From CCMP332 sp040218795 (GTDB taxonomy: Bacteria; Bacteroidota; Bacteroidia; Cytophagales; CCMP332), in NCBI GenBank assembly GCA_040218795.1, contig JAVJQT010000005.1, forward strand, positions 640,895-704,894: a DNA stretch of 64,000 nt. The letters are read 5' to 3'. Numbering within the stretch: the first letter of the stretch is position 1; each line of letters opens with the position of its first letter. The notes under the pieces were generated by a model. The model had not been told where the DNA came from, ran no database searches, and worked only from the letters and a program-made list of their open reading frames with translations. The position numbers and the translations under genes are program-made. Shown one piece after another: positions 55,299 to 63,756 of the stretch.

Positions 55299-56363
55299 TC
55301 AAATTGTCAATTCTCCACGAAGCGAAGATTCCAGTAAATGGCGTATATCACCTTCATCTTCAAAATTTTCCAAAATGTACATCATTTTTACTATAGCTGC
55401 CTCCGATGTGATGTCTTTTCCACTTATAACGCCAAAATCATCCAGTTTCTTGCTTGTTGCATATCGCCCCTGTTTTACACTGCCTCCCAAACATTGAGAA
55501 ACATTGTAAATGTATACGCCTTCATTAATCAGCTTTTTAATTTCATCCAAAAACTTCTTATTGGTTGGTGCATTGCCGGAGCCAAATGTTTCTATAATAA
55601 TACCCTTAAAACCCGCATTAAGAAAAACATCAGAAATACCACCAATTCGCATTCCGGGGAATATTTTCCAATTGATCACATCAGAGGAGAATTTATTTCT
55701 GAATTTTAATTGCCCATCATTCAATGTTTTCCATAAATAATGCTCATGCACTTCAATTTCCACTCCTGTTTCGGCCAGTTCGGGATAATTTTCCGAATGA
55801 AAAGCATCAAAATGATCACTCTCAATTTTTTTGGCTCTTGTTCCTCTTAACAGTAAATTGTTGAAAAACACACAAACCTCAGTTATAAGAGGTTTGGTCT
55901 TTCGTTTTAGCCCTGCTATTTCTAGAGAGGTGATTAAATTATTTCTGGCATCCGAACGATTCAATCCCAATGGCATTTGTGAACCGGTTAGTATTATTGG
56001 TTTATCAAGATTTTCGAACATAAAGCTCAATGCAGCAGCGGTATAGGCCATGGTATCCGTACCGTGAATAATTACAAAACCATCGTAATCATTGTAATGC
56101 TTATAAATATGTTCACCGAAAAGAATCCAATAAGATGGGTTCATATCCGAAGAATCGATGGGCTTCTCTAATGCAGATATGGATATTTCGCAATTCAGCT
56201 TTTTTAATTCGGGAATAAACTCCAGTATTTCTTCGAAATTCAGGGCTTCCATGGATCCCTCTTTTTCCCTGGCCAACATTCCCAAAGTACCACCGGTATA
56301 TATTAAGAGCAATTTACAATCACTCTTTAGGCCATGCTGATCAACTATTATATCCCTGAACAT
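55299..56363 (-). CDS. Type I L-asparaginase
   Basis: This enzyme hydrolyses L-asparagine to aspartate and ammonia in the cytoplasm. The 354-residue protein shows the first active-site motif LIYTGGTLGML (Thr nucleophile) and the second HGTDTMAYTAAALSF (Thr-Asp). Other conserved features are ILTGSQMPLG, RSDARNNLITSLEIAG, FGSGNAP and QCLGGSVKQGRY. No signal peptide is seen, as expected for type I. It follows tatD by one base and is the last gene of the seven-gene operon. Confidence 0.93.
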   Translation of the reverse strand: MFRDIIVDQHGLKSDCKLLLIYTGGTLGMLAREKEGSMEALNFEEILEFIPELKKLNCEISISALEKPIDSSDMNPSYWILFGEHIYKHYNDYDGFVIIHGTDTMAYTAAALSFMFENLDKPIILTGSQMPLGLNRSDARNNLITSLEIAGLKRKTKPLITEVCVFFNNLLLRGTRAKKIESDHFDAFHSENYPELAETGVEIEVHEHYLWKTLNDGQLKFRNKFSSDVINWKIFPGMRIGGISDVFLNAGFKGIIIETFGSGNAPTNKKFLDEIKKLINEGVYIYNVSQCLGGSVKQGRYATSKKLDDFGVISGKDITSEAAIVKMMYILENFEDEGDIRHLLESSLRGELTI

Positions 56364-56364
56364 T

Positions 56365-57126
56365 TTAGTAATTAAAAAAGTCTATACAATTTTTTGAGCT
56401 GATATCTTCAAGTTCATCTGGTTCAATTTCCAATACCTCTGCCAATCTCATCTTTGTAAATTCAAGATAAGAAGGTTCGTTTCGCTTTCCCCTCTTCGGC
56501 ACAGGAGCAAGATAAGGACTATCCGTTTCAAGAAGAATTCTATTTCTTTTTGCCTTGTGTATAATATTGGTCAAATTTTGCTTTTTGTATGTAAAAACGC
56601 CACCTATACCTATGTAAAAATCAAGATCATTGATAGTATTGAGTTCCTTTTCATCCCCTGTAAAACAATGAAATACACCTTTGAGATTATCTGTCCCTAT
56701 TTCAAATAGCACATCAAATAGTTCATCAAATGCATCCCGACAATGAAGTACAATGGGCAAATTGTATTGTTTAGCCCATTCAATTTGAATTTTTAATGCT
56801 TCAATTTGTATCTCAAGCGTGCTTTTATCCCAGAATAAATCCAAACCAATTTCACCGATGGCAGACCATTTACGATTGGATAAATGATTTTCTACAATTT
56901 TTAATTCTTCTTCGAAATTACTTTTAACAGAGCAAGGGTGCAATCCCATCATTGGAATACAATAGGATTTATACTTATCTTCTGTTTTCAACATTCTGTC
57001 GATTGATGAGGAATCAATATTTGGCATATAAATTTTTGAAACACCCACTTTTTTGGCTCTCTCAATCATTTCATTTTGATCTTCATCAAATTGTTCGAGA
57101 TAAATATGTGCATGAGAGTCAATCAT
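56365..57126 (-). CDS. TatD family metal-dependent hydrolase
   Basis: A 253-residue TIM-barrel hydrolase. Metal ligands are in DSHAHIYLEQFDED (His-x-His), the glutamate GEIGLDLFWDKS, PIVLHCRDAFDEL and GVFHCFTGDEKE, with LLETDSPYLAPVP (Asp). TatD proteins are 3'-5' DNA exonucleases and D-aminoacyl-tRNA-type hydrolases; which is active here is not decided. It overlaps the deacetylase gene by four bases and precedes asparaginase by one. Confidence 0.93.
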   Translation of the reverse strand: MIDSHAHIYLEQFDEDQNEMIERAKKVGVSKIYMPNIDSSSIDRMLKTEDKYKSYCIPMMGLHPCSVKSNFEEELKIVENHLSNRKWSAIGEIGLDLFWDKSTLEIQIEALKIQIEWAKQYNLPIVLHCRDAFDELFDVLFEIGTDNLKGVFHCFTGDEKELNTINDLDFYIGIGGVFTYKKQNLTNIIHKAKRNRILLETDSPYLAPVPKRGKRNEPSYLEFTKMRLAEVLEIEPDELEDISSKNCIDFFNY

Positions 57127-57746
57127 AATTGAATGGCTTCAAATTTATAACCCAATTTATTAAAGTGCTTTAAATACTTAGGTAACACCGCTTTTAGAAT
57201 AGGAAAAGCTTTAAAACTATCGTGGAAAACTACAATAGAACCCTGACTAGTTTTCTTTATACAGGAGTTCAAACACTTTTCTGAATCAAGTTTTTTTTCA
57301 AAATCACCGGAGAGTACATCCCACATGATAATCTTATAGCTCTGTTTTAGTTTTCTCATCTGAGCAAATGTCAGTTTGCCATAGGGAGGTCTAAACAGTT
57401 TTTGATTTTGTTTAAGATAGGATTCACATTTGTTTATATTCTCAAAATATTCACGATTATCCGTTTTCCAACCTGATAAATGATTAAATGTATGATTGGC
57501 AGTTACATGGCCTTCGGCATTTATTCTATGATAAATATGTGGGTGTTTTTGGATATTATCTCCAATACAAAAAAAAGTGGCTTTGGCATTTACTTGTTTT
57601 AGTTCATCAAGAACAAAAGGGGTGACTTCTTCTACAGGGCCATCGTCAAATGTGAGATAGATGATTTTTTCTTTTGTTTTGATTTTCCAAACCAGAGCGG
57701 GGAAAATCATTTGGATAAAAAGTGGTGTTTTAAAAGGGAAAATCAT
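57123..57746 (-). CDS. Polysaccharide deacetylase (NodB homology)
   Basis: A 207-residue carbohydrate esterase family 4 protein. The catalytic and metal motifs are LTFDDGPVEEVTPFVL (Asp-Asp), NHTFNHLSGW (the HxxxxH-type region), FRPPYGKLT and WDVLSGDFEKK, with VVFHDSFKAF near the end. It removes N-acetyl groups from amino sugars in peptidoglycan or polysaccharide. The N-terminus MIFPFKTPLFIQMIFPAL may act as a weak membrane segment. It overlaps the phosphatase gene upstream and tatD downstream by four bases each. Confidence 0.92.
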   Translation of the reverse strand: MIFPFKTPLFIQMIFPALVWKIKTKEKIIYLTFDDGPVEEVTPFVLDELKQVNAKATFFCIGDNIQKHPHIYHRINAEGHVTANHTFNHLSGWKTDNREYFENINKCESYLKQNQKLFRPPYGKLTFAQMRKLKQSYKIIMWDVLSGDFEKKLDSEKCLNSCIKKTSQGSIVVFHDSFKAFPILKAVLPKYLKHFNKLGYKFEAIQL

Positions 57747-58954
57747 TTTTTATCGCAAACAACCAAGGTAAGATCATCATTGAATGGAATCTTTTTTCTA
57801 AAACGATCGAGTTCCTCTAAAATCGTATCGCAAATTACTTTTGCAGATTTTGTGCTGGATTTCTTTAAAATTTTAATGATACTGTCTTCACCAAAATGTA
57901 CGCCGTCCTCATTTTCTGTTTCGCTTACACCGTCGGAAAATAAAATCAATTTGAATTTATTCGCTTTAATTTCCTCGTAATTCATGAAGGGCAGTTTATC
58001 GAAAGCTCCAAGCACTGTGGTTCCGGAAGTCAATTCATTAACCGTGCCTTCTGCCATTAACAAACCAGGGTTATGACCTGCATTAACGTATTCAATTAGT
58101 TTTTTTGATTCATCAAATTTGAATAAAAAGAAGGTGACAAAGAGTTCTGCCTTGGCGTTCTGTATCAGCAATCTATTTAGTTCATGAATAATCTTCTTGA
58201 GATCTTTGGTTTGCCGAACCAGTGTTCTGAATGCCGCCTGAAAATTAGACATTAAAAGCGCCGCTGGAACACCTTTCCCGGAGACATCGGCCACACATAA
58301 AAAAAAGCCTTCATTAAATGGAACGTAATCGTAATAATCACCACCAATGCTTTGATGGGGAATATTTCTGGCTTCGACCGTCAATTTGCCATTAGTAGGC
58401 AAAAATTCGGGGAATAAATTGGATTGAACGCGATTGGCTATTTCCAATTCCTTTTTTACGGCTTCCTGTTTTATGGCCTCTTGAGCCAATCTTCGGTTTT
58501 CAATTGCCACTACAATTAGATTTGTAAAGGTGCGCACAAAAGGAATGTCTATTTCAATTGCTATTTTACCTCTGTCGTACATTCCTCCTAAAAGTAAATA
58601 AGCGATTATGTGCTTATCATGACGAATAGGGCAAACGAGTTGAAATCCATTATAAGCTTCAGAAATTACATTTTTTAGAATCTGACATTCTTCTTTGATA
58701 TCCAAAACTTTTGGATGTATTTCATCGCCTTCAAAGTTCTCTCTGGTACCAAAATTTACCTTGCAAATCCAGGCTTCGTCTTCTACAAACAAAGCAAGAC
58801 GTTTAATTTTCAAATGTGATTTAAGGGCATGTTCATAAATTCTGTAGAGTTCATCCACTGATTTATTTTCATTTATGGATTTACTAATCTCAAACAGAGA
58901 GTTAATCTCGAGTTCCTGTATTTTGAGTTTACGATTTAATTCTTCCATTTTCAA
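57743..58954 (-). CDS. GAF domain plus SpoIIE/PP2C serine phosphatase
   Basis: A 403-residue cytoplasmic protein. An N-terminal coiled coil (ELNRKLKIQELEINSLFEISKSI in part) precedes a GAF domain (about 25-165) and a SpoIIE phosphatase domain (about 195-400). Metal-site motifs are QSIGGDYYDYV, CVADVSGKGVPAALLM and LFSDGVSETENEDG. Nothing in the GAF domain shows its ligand. It is the second SpoIIE phosphatase of this window and has no membrane segment. It lies in a compact operon of envelope-related genes, with a four-base overlap to the deacetylase gene. Confidence 0.92.
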   Translation of the reverse strand: MKMEELNRKLKIQELEINSLFEISKSINENKSVDELYRIYEHALKSHLKIKRLALFVEDEAWICKVNFGTRENFEGDEIHPKVLDIKEECQILKNVISEAYNGFQLVCPIRHDKHIIAYLLLGGMYDRGKIAIEIDIPFVRTFTNLIVVAIENRRLAQEAIKQEAVKKELEIANRVQSNLFPEFLPTNGKLTVEARNIPHQSIGGDYYDYVPFNEGFFLCVADVSGKGVPAALLMSNFQAAFRTLVRQTKDLKKIIHELNRLLIQNAKAELFVTFFLFKFDESKKLIEYVNAGHNPGLLMAEGTVNELTSGTTVLGAFDKLPFMNYEEIKANKFKLILFSDGVSETENEDGVHFGEDSIIKILKKSSTKSAKVICDTILEELDRFRKKIPFNDDLTLVVCDKK

Positions 58955-58962
58955 TGAATAAA

Positions 58963-59217
58963 CTAAATAGAATTATGTGCAAATAATCCTTTTTTACTGG
59001 CTAAAAATAAATAGCTTTTAAATTTTTCATCGCTATAATCTATTTCGCTCACAGCTATTTCTGTTTCTTTTTCAAAACATTTCACCCATCCTTTTTTTAC
59101 CATTTCCTTTAATTGCTGAATAAGAATTTCATTTTCAATATCAAGTGTAGCAAGTATATCTTTAAATGATATCACAAAATACATTTCGTCCAGTATTTCA
59201 AATTGCACATCGTTCAT
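58963..59217 (-). CDS. Small hypothetical protein between glycosyltransferase and phosphatase genes
   Basis: An 84-residue soluble protein. Its pattern (LATLDIENEILIQQLKEMVKKGWVK) resembles a winged-helix unit with a helix-turn-helix, followed by a charged beta-hairpin (CFEKETEIAVSEIDYSD) and a short helix (YLFLASKKGLF). I cannot name a family. Four-base overlap with the glycosyltransferase and the 8-base gap to the phosphatase gene mean it is cotranscribed with both. Confidence 0.7.
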   Translation of the reverse strand: MNDVQFEILDEMYFVISFKDILATLDIENEILIQQLKEMVKKGWVKCFEKETEIAVSEIDYSDEKFKSYLFLASKKGLFAHNSI

Positions 59218-60332
59218 CGATTTACATTTTTCCAGCGATAAGCTGCAAATTGGCTTAAAAGTCCGAAGATTACAACATAGGGGGAATAAAGAAATTGCAA
59301 TATCAGGACATACAGAAAATTAATGGAATGGCTAAAGTTTCTGGCCACGTCATTGAGCATTTTCATTTCAAGAAGTGCTTTAATTAATAGCGTTATCAAA
59401 ACAATCTGCAAATATCCTTTAAGACTTAATGCCAAAAAAAGCGACATGTGCAGGAAATGATAAACCCATAAAGCCACCGGAAAGAGCCTTTGAGAAAGAC
59501 CTTTAATCGCGCCCCACTTTGAAGCCCAGCGCAATCGCTGATTTGCAAATTGTGCAAATGAACCGGGAGCTTTTGTTTTTAATAAGGACCCCCGGCTCCA
59601 GTCATAACAGTTTTTTTTTGGATCTATTGAGTTATAATAATTTAAGAGATAAGCATCGTCACCTGAAGGAACCTCCATTTCAATTATTTCTGAATAAGTA
59701 TGATCTCTCAAGATCGATTTGTTCCAACTTAAATTAGCCGCACTGCACATTTGTGGTTTTTCCTTTAGAAAACCCAGGTAAGAAATTAATACCAAAGCCC
59801 AGGATTCCACAGTAAGCAAAGAAGACCAGAAACCATCGGTCTTAAATATTACAGGGCCGGCAATCAGATTATATTTTTCATTATTTTTCTGTCGGATTGA
59901 ATTGAACCAGGTGCTTGTAATTTCACAATCGGCATCCGTTTGCACGATCCACTGGTCTTTAGCTTTTTCCAAAGCTTTGCTAATCGCTTTTTTCTTAGAT
60001 GGTATCCCATCTTTTATAGATAGGATTTCAATTTTATCCTTGTTTTCAAAATTGTCATGCCATTCTTTCAGTTTTACCAAAGAAGCATCGACTGAATTAT
60101 CGTCGATAAGTATTAGTTCAAAGTATTTGGAGTTCTTAAACAGATCCTCAATACCAAGTAATAAATTGGGGATGTTTTCCAATTCATTTCTCATTGGAAT
60201 AATAAGCGTGACAGGTTTCAGCTTGTCAATATCTAATTTATTAGAATGACTTTTTTGTTTTATCAAAAAAACTATGAGCGACAGGATAAATCCTGCATAA
60301 AGAACATTTATGAAAATGAAGAGACTAAGCAA
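59214..60332 (-). CDS. Family 2 glycosyltransferase, membrane-bound
   Basis: A 372-residue GT2 enzyme. It starts with a membrane helix (LSLFIFINVLYAGFILSLIVFL), then the GT-A domain: LIIPMRNELENIPNLL, ILIDDNSVDAS, VQTDADCEIT (DxD-type), VPSGDDAYLLNYY and QRLRWASKW (the QxxRW motif of processive enzymes). Three C-terminal membrane helices follow. It could make a glycolipid or part of a surface polysaccharide. The gene overlaps the flippase-like gene upstream by eight bases and the small gene downstream by four. Confidence 0.9.
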   Translation of the reverse strand: MLSLFIFINVLYAGFILSLIVFLIKQKSHSNKLDIDKLKPVTLIIPMRNELENIPNLLLGIEDLFKNSKYFELILIDDNSVDASLVKLKEWHDNFENKDKIEILSIKDGIPSKKKAISKALEKAKDQWIVQTDADCEITSTWFNSIRQKNNEKYNLIAGPVIFKTDGFWSSLLTVESWALVLISYLGFLKEKPQMCSAANLSWNKSILRDHTYSEIIEMEVPSGDDAYLLNYYNSIDPKKNCYDWSRGSLLKTKAPGSFAQFANQRLRWASKWGAIKGLSQRLFPVALWVYHFLHMSLFLALSLKGYLQIVLITLLIKALLEMKMLNDVARNFSHSINFLYVLILQFLYSPYVVIFGLLSQFAAYRWKNVNR

Positions 60333-61227
60333 ATCTTCTCTTACAAAATGAAATTAATCCAAGAATATTTGGGAATACAAAATTACTCAACCATATCATC
60401 ACTGCTCCAAATACGATATATGTAGCATCCATTCCCATTTGTGTAAAAAGCACTGATAGCGTTAATTCCCGCGTCCCGATCCCTCCAAAAATATTTAAAA
60501 TGGGTATTAAAGTTTTAATTATGAAGTACAATGCTATTATTGAAATGGCCAATGCAAATTGGCTTTGATCATAAAAGTGAAGAATAATCAGCACATACTG
60601 AAGATAGTATACAATCGACCGGAATGAAGTCATTAAAAGAATTTTAAACTTCTCCGAACCATTATTGAAAAGAAGTGTAAAAAGGATTGTGACAAATACA
60701 ATTGCGATTAAAATATAAATGGCTACAGTCCAATTGTAATCTATACTAATAGCTCCAAAACGTAAATAAACAATTGCAATAAGACCAATAATTATACTTG
60801 AAATGCTTTGATAGATACCAAAAGAAATGTTCTTATAAATATTGGTTCCAACTTTTCGTGTTCCAAAAAAAGACTGCTTACCAAGAACTGCTCCCAAGAA
60901 ATTACTTGAAAAGCTCATGATTGGATAGCATTCGCAAACCACTCGAAAAGTATTTATAAAATTAATTTTTTGATGTGATTGCAGAATGTATTTCCAGGCT
61001 TTACTTTCTACAATTAAATTGACCAGTGACAGAAGCAGCAGAGCCAGAAAGATGTTAATATGCTGTAACTTTAATGCATGCAATTCCAAATCACCAAAAA
61101 ACACACGGTTTGCAATTACACTAATACTTAAACTTACGATGGCAATTTTTGCGTAATTAGAATATTTCTTAATTAGCTTATTGTTAAATATTTTGTAAAA
61201 GAAAGAATTGAAAAGCGATAAAATCAT
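60325..61227 (-). CDS. Lysylphosphatidylglycerol-synthase-TM-like (UPF0104) integral membrane protein
   Basis: A 300-residue protein with about eight membrane helices and no soluble domain, of the LPG_synthase_TM or flippase-like family. Features include ESKAWKYILQ, the GxxxGKQSFF-like FLGAVLGKQSFFGTRKVG and GGIGTRELTLSVLF. Relatives include the lipid-flipping half of MprF and AglD-type glycan flippases. It is the first gene of the seven-gene operon. Its ATG start lies inside the 5' end of ruvC on the other strand, so the two coding regions overlap by 20 bases head to head. Confidence 0.8.
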   Translation of the reverse strand: MILSLFNSFFYKIFNNKLIKKYSNYAKIAIVSLSISVIANRVFFGDLELHALKLQHINIFLALLLLSLVNLIVESKAWKYILQSHQKINFINTFRVVCECYPIMSFSSNFLGAVLGKQSFFGTRKVGTNIYKNISFGIYQSISSIIIGLIAIVYLRFGAISIDYNWTVAIYILIAIVFVTILFTLLFNNGSEKFKILLMTSFRSIVYYLQYVLIILHFYDQSQFALAISIIALYFIIKTLIPILNIFGGIGTRELTLSVLFTQMGMDATYIVFGAVMIWLSNFVFPNILGLISFCKRRFA

Positions 61228-61762
61228 ATTAGGAATTGACCCGGGAACAAAGATAACAGGTTATGCACTTATTAGCGTAAGGTCAAACAAAGTGGATATA
61301 ATTCAATATGGTGTAATAAAACTTGATAAATATAAAGATCATCATCTAAGACTCAAAAAAATTCAAGATCGTATAAAAGAGATTGTTACTGAATACATGC
61401 CGGATGAAATGGCCATCGAAGCACAATTTTATGGCAAAAATGTTCAGGCCATGTTAAAATTGGGACGTGCCCAGGGTGTTGCAATAGCGGCCTGTCTTGA
61501 GAAGGACATTCCTGTGGTAGAGTATGCCCCAAAAAAGGTTAAGCAATCCATTACAGGCAATGGCAATGCCTCCAAGGAACAAGTGGCAGAAATGATAATA
61601 CGAGAAATGAAAATCCAAACTAAAGAAGATTTTTATCTGGATTCAACGGATGCAATAGCCGTGGCTATGTGTCATCATTACCAAAAGGGGATTAATCAAA
61701 GGTCCAGCAAAAGTTGGGCAAAATTTGCCGAGGAAAACAAAGACAGGATTAAAGGTTCCTGA
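61208..61762 (+). CDS. ruvC: Holliday junction resolvase RuvC
   Basis: RuvC cleaves Holliday junctions with RuvAB during recombination. The 184-residue protein has the catalytic acidic residues: ILGIDPGTKITGY (Asp 11), MAIEAQFYGKNVQAM (Glu about 70) and DSTDAIAVAMCH (two Asp). The LKLGRAQGVAIAA and YAPKKVKQSITGNG segments are typical. TTG at 61208 is the only usable start, because a stop lies four codons upstream. The 3' end overlaps the HIT gene by 14 bases, tail to tail. Confidence 0.96.
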   Translation: MKSDKIILGIDPGTKITGYALISVRSNKVDIIQYGVIKLDKYKDHHLRLKKIQDRIKEIVTEYMPDEMAIEAQFYGKNVQAMLKLGRAQGVAIAACLEKDIPVVEYAPKKVKQSITGNGNASKEQVAEMIIREMKIQTKEDFYLDSTDAIAVAMCHHYQKGINQRSSKSWAKFAEENKDRIKGS

Positions 61763-62138
61763 CAATTCTTTTCTGAATAGACTTAAATTCTTCTTCGCTA
61801 AATTGCAGTTTATTAGAGAAGGAAAAATCCGACATTGTATTTAATGGAATCAAATGTACATGCGCATGCGGTACTTCCAAACCTACAACAGCCATTCCCA
61901 CTCTTTTGCATTCTACACTCTTTTGAATTGCAGTGGCAATTCTTTTAGCTGAATCCAAAACAGCTCTGTAATCTTTATTTTCCAAATCCCATAAAAGATC
62001 GACTTCCTTTTTAGGAATAACCAGGGTATGCCCTTTAGCAGCAGGATTGATATCTAAAAAGGCAAAGGTATTTTCGTCCTCATACACTTTGTATGAGGGT
62101 ATCTCTCCTTTAATTATTTTTAGAAACAGACCGGACAT
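61749..62138 (-). CDS. HIT family (histidine triad) nucleotide hydrolase
   Basis: A 129-residue HIT protein. The sequence FLKIIKGEIPSYKVYEDENTF is the family start (given here in part), GHTLVIPKKEV is the second landmark, and the triad is HAHVHLIPL (His-x-His-x-His). Substrates of such small HINT-like enzymes are AMP derivatives such as AMP-lysine or adenosine phosphoramidates. It overlaps greA by one base at its 5' end. Confidence 0.95.
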   Translation of the reverse strand: MSGLFLKIIKGEIPSYKVYEDENTFAFLDINPAAKGHTLVIPKKEVDLLWDLENKDYRAVLDSAKRIATAIQKSVECKRVGMAVVGLEVPHAHVHLIPLNTMSDFSFSNKLQFSEEEFKSIQKRIVRNL

Positions 62139-62605
62139 TAAATACTTATGTCAATGATTTTAAATTCCATTTTTCCCGCAGGGGCTTCAACCGCCGCCAC
62201 ATCGCCTTTTACTTTCCCCATTAGGCCTTTACCAATGGGTGATTGAATTGATATTTTCCCTTTTTTTAAATCTGCTTCTTCTTCAGAAACCAATAAATAG
62301 GTGAATTCTGCTCCATTTTTAACATTTTGAATTTTAACCTTTGTTAAAATGGAAACTTTAGAATTGTTTAATGTAGAGGGGTCAAGAACTTTCGCTTCTG
62401 CTAATAAAGACTCCAATTGGGAAATCTTCATTTCAACCAAACCCTGGGCATCCTTGGCGGCATCGTATTCGGCATTTTCGCTTAAATCTCCTTTGTCTCT
62501 CGCTTCTGCAATTTGTTTTGAAATATCGGGGCGCACCTTTGTTTTTAAATGATGCAACTCATCTTTTAGTTTTTGTAAGCCTTCTTTTGTATAATAATTT
62601 GCCAT
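62138..62605 (-). CDS. greA: Transcription elongation factor GreA
   Basis: GreA restores backtracked RNA polymerase by stimulating transcript cleavage. The 155-residue protein has an N-terminal coiled coil (LQKLKDELHHLK, RPDISKQIAEARDKGDLSENAEYDAAKD) with the tip acids D and E in GDLSENAEYD, and a C-terminal FKBP-like domain (SPIGKGLMGKVKGDVAAVEAP). The length is standard. It is followed by the HIT gene with one-base overlap. Confidence 0.97.
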   Translation of the reverse strand: MANYYTKEGLQKLKDELHHLKTKVRPDISKQIAEARDKGDLSENAEYDAAKDAQGLVEMKISQLESLLAEAKVLDPSTLNNSKVSILTKVKIQNVKNGAEFTYLLVSEEEADLKKGKISIQSPIGKGLMGKVKGDVAAVEAPAGKMEFKIIDISI

Positions 62606-62622
62606 ACCGGTTGTAAAATGTA

Positions 62623-62654
62623 TAAAATAAAAGAACGGCCATTACTGGCCGTTC
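62623..62654 (-). terminator. Rho-independent terminator after the PorV/PorQ gene
   Basis: On the minus strand a perfect 9-bp stem (GAACGGCCA with TGGCCGTTC) with a 4-base loop is followed by CTTTTATTTT. It lies 28 bases after the stop codon and about 17 bases before the greA start. Confidence 0.8.
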
Positions 62655-62681
62655 CCAATGCAAAATTATAAAAATTATTTC

Positions 62682-63737
62682 TTACAACGATAATATCACT
62701 CCAACAGAAGTTGTTCCGCTGAAATAATCTGTGGTTCTGTATGAAAAATCAACACCAAATGACTTGTCTTTTTCAATTCCAAATGGCAATTGTAAAGTAG
62801 CTCCAAATGCAGGTCCGTTAAAGGCATCCGTATGAAGCTCACTATCAAAAATACCATCTCTGTAATCAAATCCGGCTCTTAACATTAAGTAGTTTTTAAA
62901 TCCGTACTCAACGCCTATCTGAATATGGTCATTGGTAAATGTACTGGATACAAAATTAGCTACAGGAGTTATTCTGTGTTCGAGACCCGGCTGGAAATCA
63001 TAGGATATTCCAATATTCATTAATGATGGAATTTCAAACTTATCTGATCTTTGATCCAGTCGAAGCTGATAATCCCCACCTCCTTGTGGAGGAGAACCTC
63101 TAAAACTTAAACCATCACCCGAATATCTCATGGTTGGCCCAAGATTTCTCATAGATACACCGAATTTAAACTGATTCCTTTCACCGGTTCTATATTGGAC
63201 ACCACCGTCAAAACACACGCCTTGAGCACTGGCCTGTGGTATAGATTCAGAAATAATTCTAACCGTAATACCACCTGAAATATTATTTGAAAATACTTTA
63301 GAATAACTTAATCCAATGTTGAAAAAGTTAGGACTAAAAGTACTTCCTGTACCTTCCGGTAATTCTACAGTAGTTTCAATAAATTCTCCAAAGTTCATGG
63401 ACATTAGAGACACACCCATTACTCCACCGTTATCTCCTAATTTCTGTCCAAATCCCACAGAATTAATTGATACGCCAGCTCCACCGAGCCAATTGGAATT
63501 ACTGAATAAAACTTCTGTTTTATTTATTTGTGAAAGACCGGCTACATTTAATCGCATCGCTTCTACACCTGTTACCATGGCTGTATTGGCTCCTGCAAAT
63601 CCCGAACTTCTCGACCAGGGATTTATTAATAATTCAGTAGCACCGGCTTGTCCTCTTTTATTATCGTTCCCTGCAAAAAGTGCAGTAGAGATAAAAAGTG
63701 AACAAAAGATCAACTTATATATATAGAATTTTCTCAT
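62682..63737 (-). CDS. PorV/PorQ family outer-membrane protein (T9SS-associated)
   Basis: A 351-residue predicted beta-barrel of the FadL-like superfamily. It has a signal peptide (ending TALFAG), the conserved opening of this family (GQAGATELLINPWSRSSG, GANTAMVTGVEAMRLN) and strands with alternating aromatic residues to the C-terminus (GVDFSYRTTDYFSGTTSVGVILSL in part). PorV acts as an outer-membrane shuttle for T9SS cargo; PorQ is a related barrel. Which of the two this is cannot be decided. It follows the large secreted protein gene by 19 bases, so it may serve that cargo. Confidence 0.85.
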   Translation of the reverse strand: MRKFYIYKLIFCSLFISTALFAGNDNKRGQAGATELLINPWSRSSGFAGANTAMVTGVEAMRLNVAGLSQINKTEVLFSNSNWLGGAGVSINSVGFGQKLGDNGGVMGVSLMSMNFGEFIETTVELPEGTGSTFSPNFFNIGLSYSKVFSNNISGGITVRIISESIPQASAQGVCFDGGVQYRTGERNQFKFGVSMRNLGPTMRYSGDGLSFRGSPPQGGGDYQLRLDQRSDKFEIPSLMNIGISYDFQPGLEHRITPVANFVSSTFTNDHIQIGVEYGFKNYLMLRAGFDYRDGIFDSELHTDAFNGPAFGATLQLPFGIEKDKSFGVDFSYRTTDYFSGTTSVGVILSL

Positions 63738-63756
63738 AGTTCTCTATTTCAATTTT

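Noticed and set aside
55338..55709. Open frame antisense to the asparaginase gene, 123 codons
   Set aside because: It is a shadow of a well conserved enzyme gene; the predicted product has no family features.
57743..58954. SpoIIE phosphatase as part of a partner-switching sigma-factor system
   Set aside because: No STAS anti-anti-sigma or HATPase anti-sigma gene is present in the window, so this cannot be supported here.
63316..63726. Open frame antisense to the PorV/PorQ gene, 136 codons
   Set aside because: The product shows no domain or signal and the reverse strand encodes a clear outer-membrane protein.
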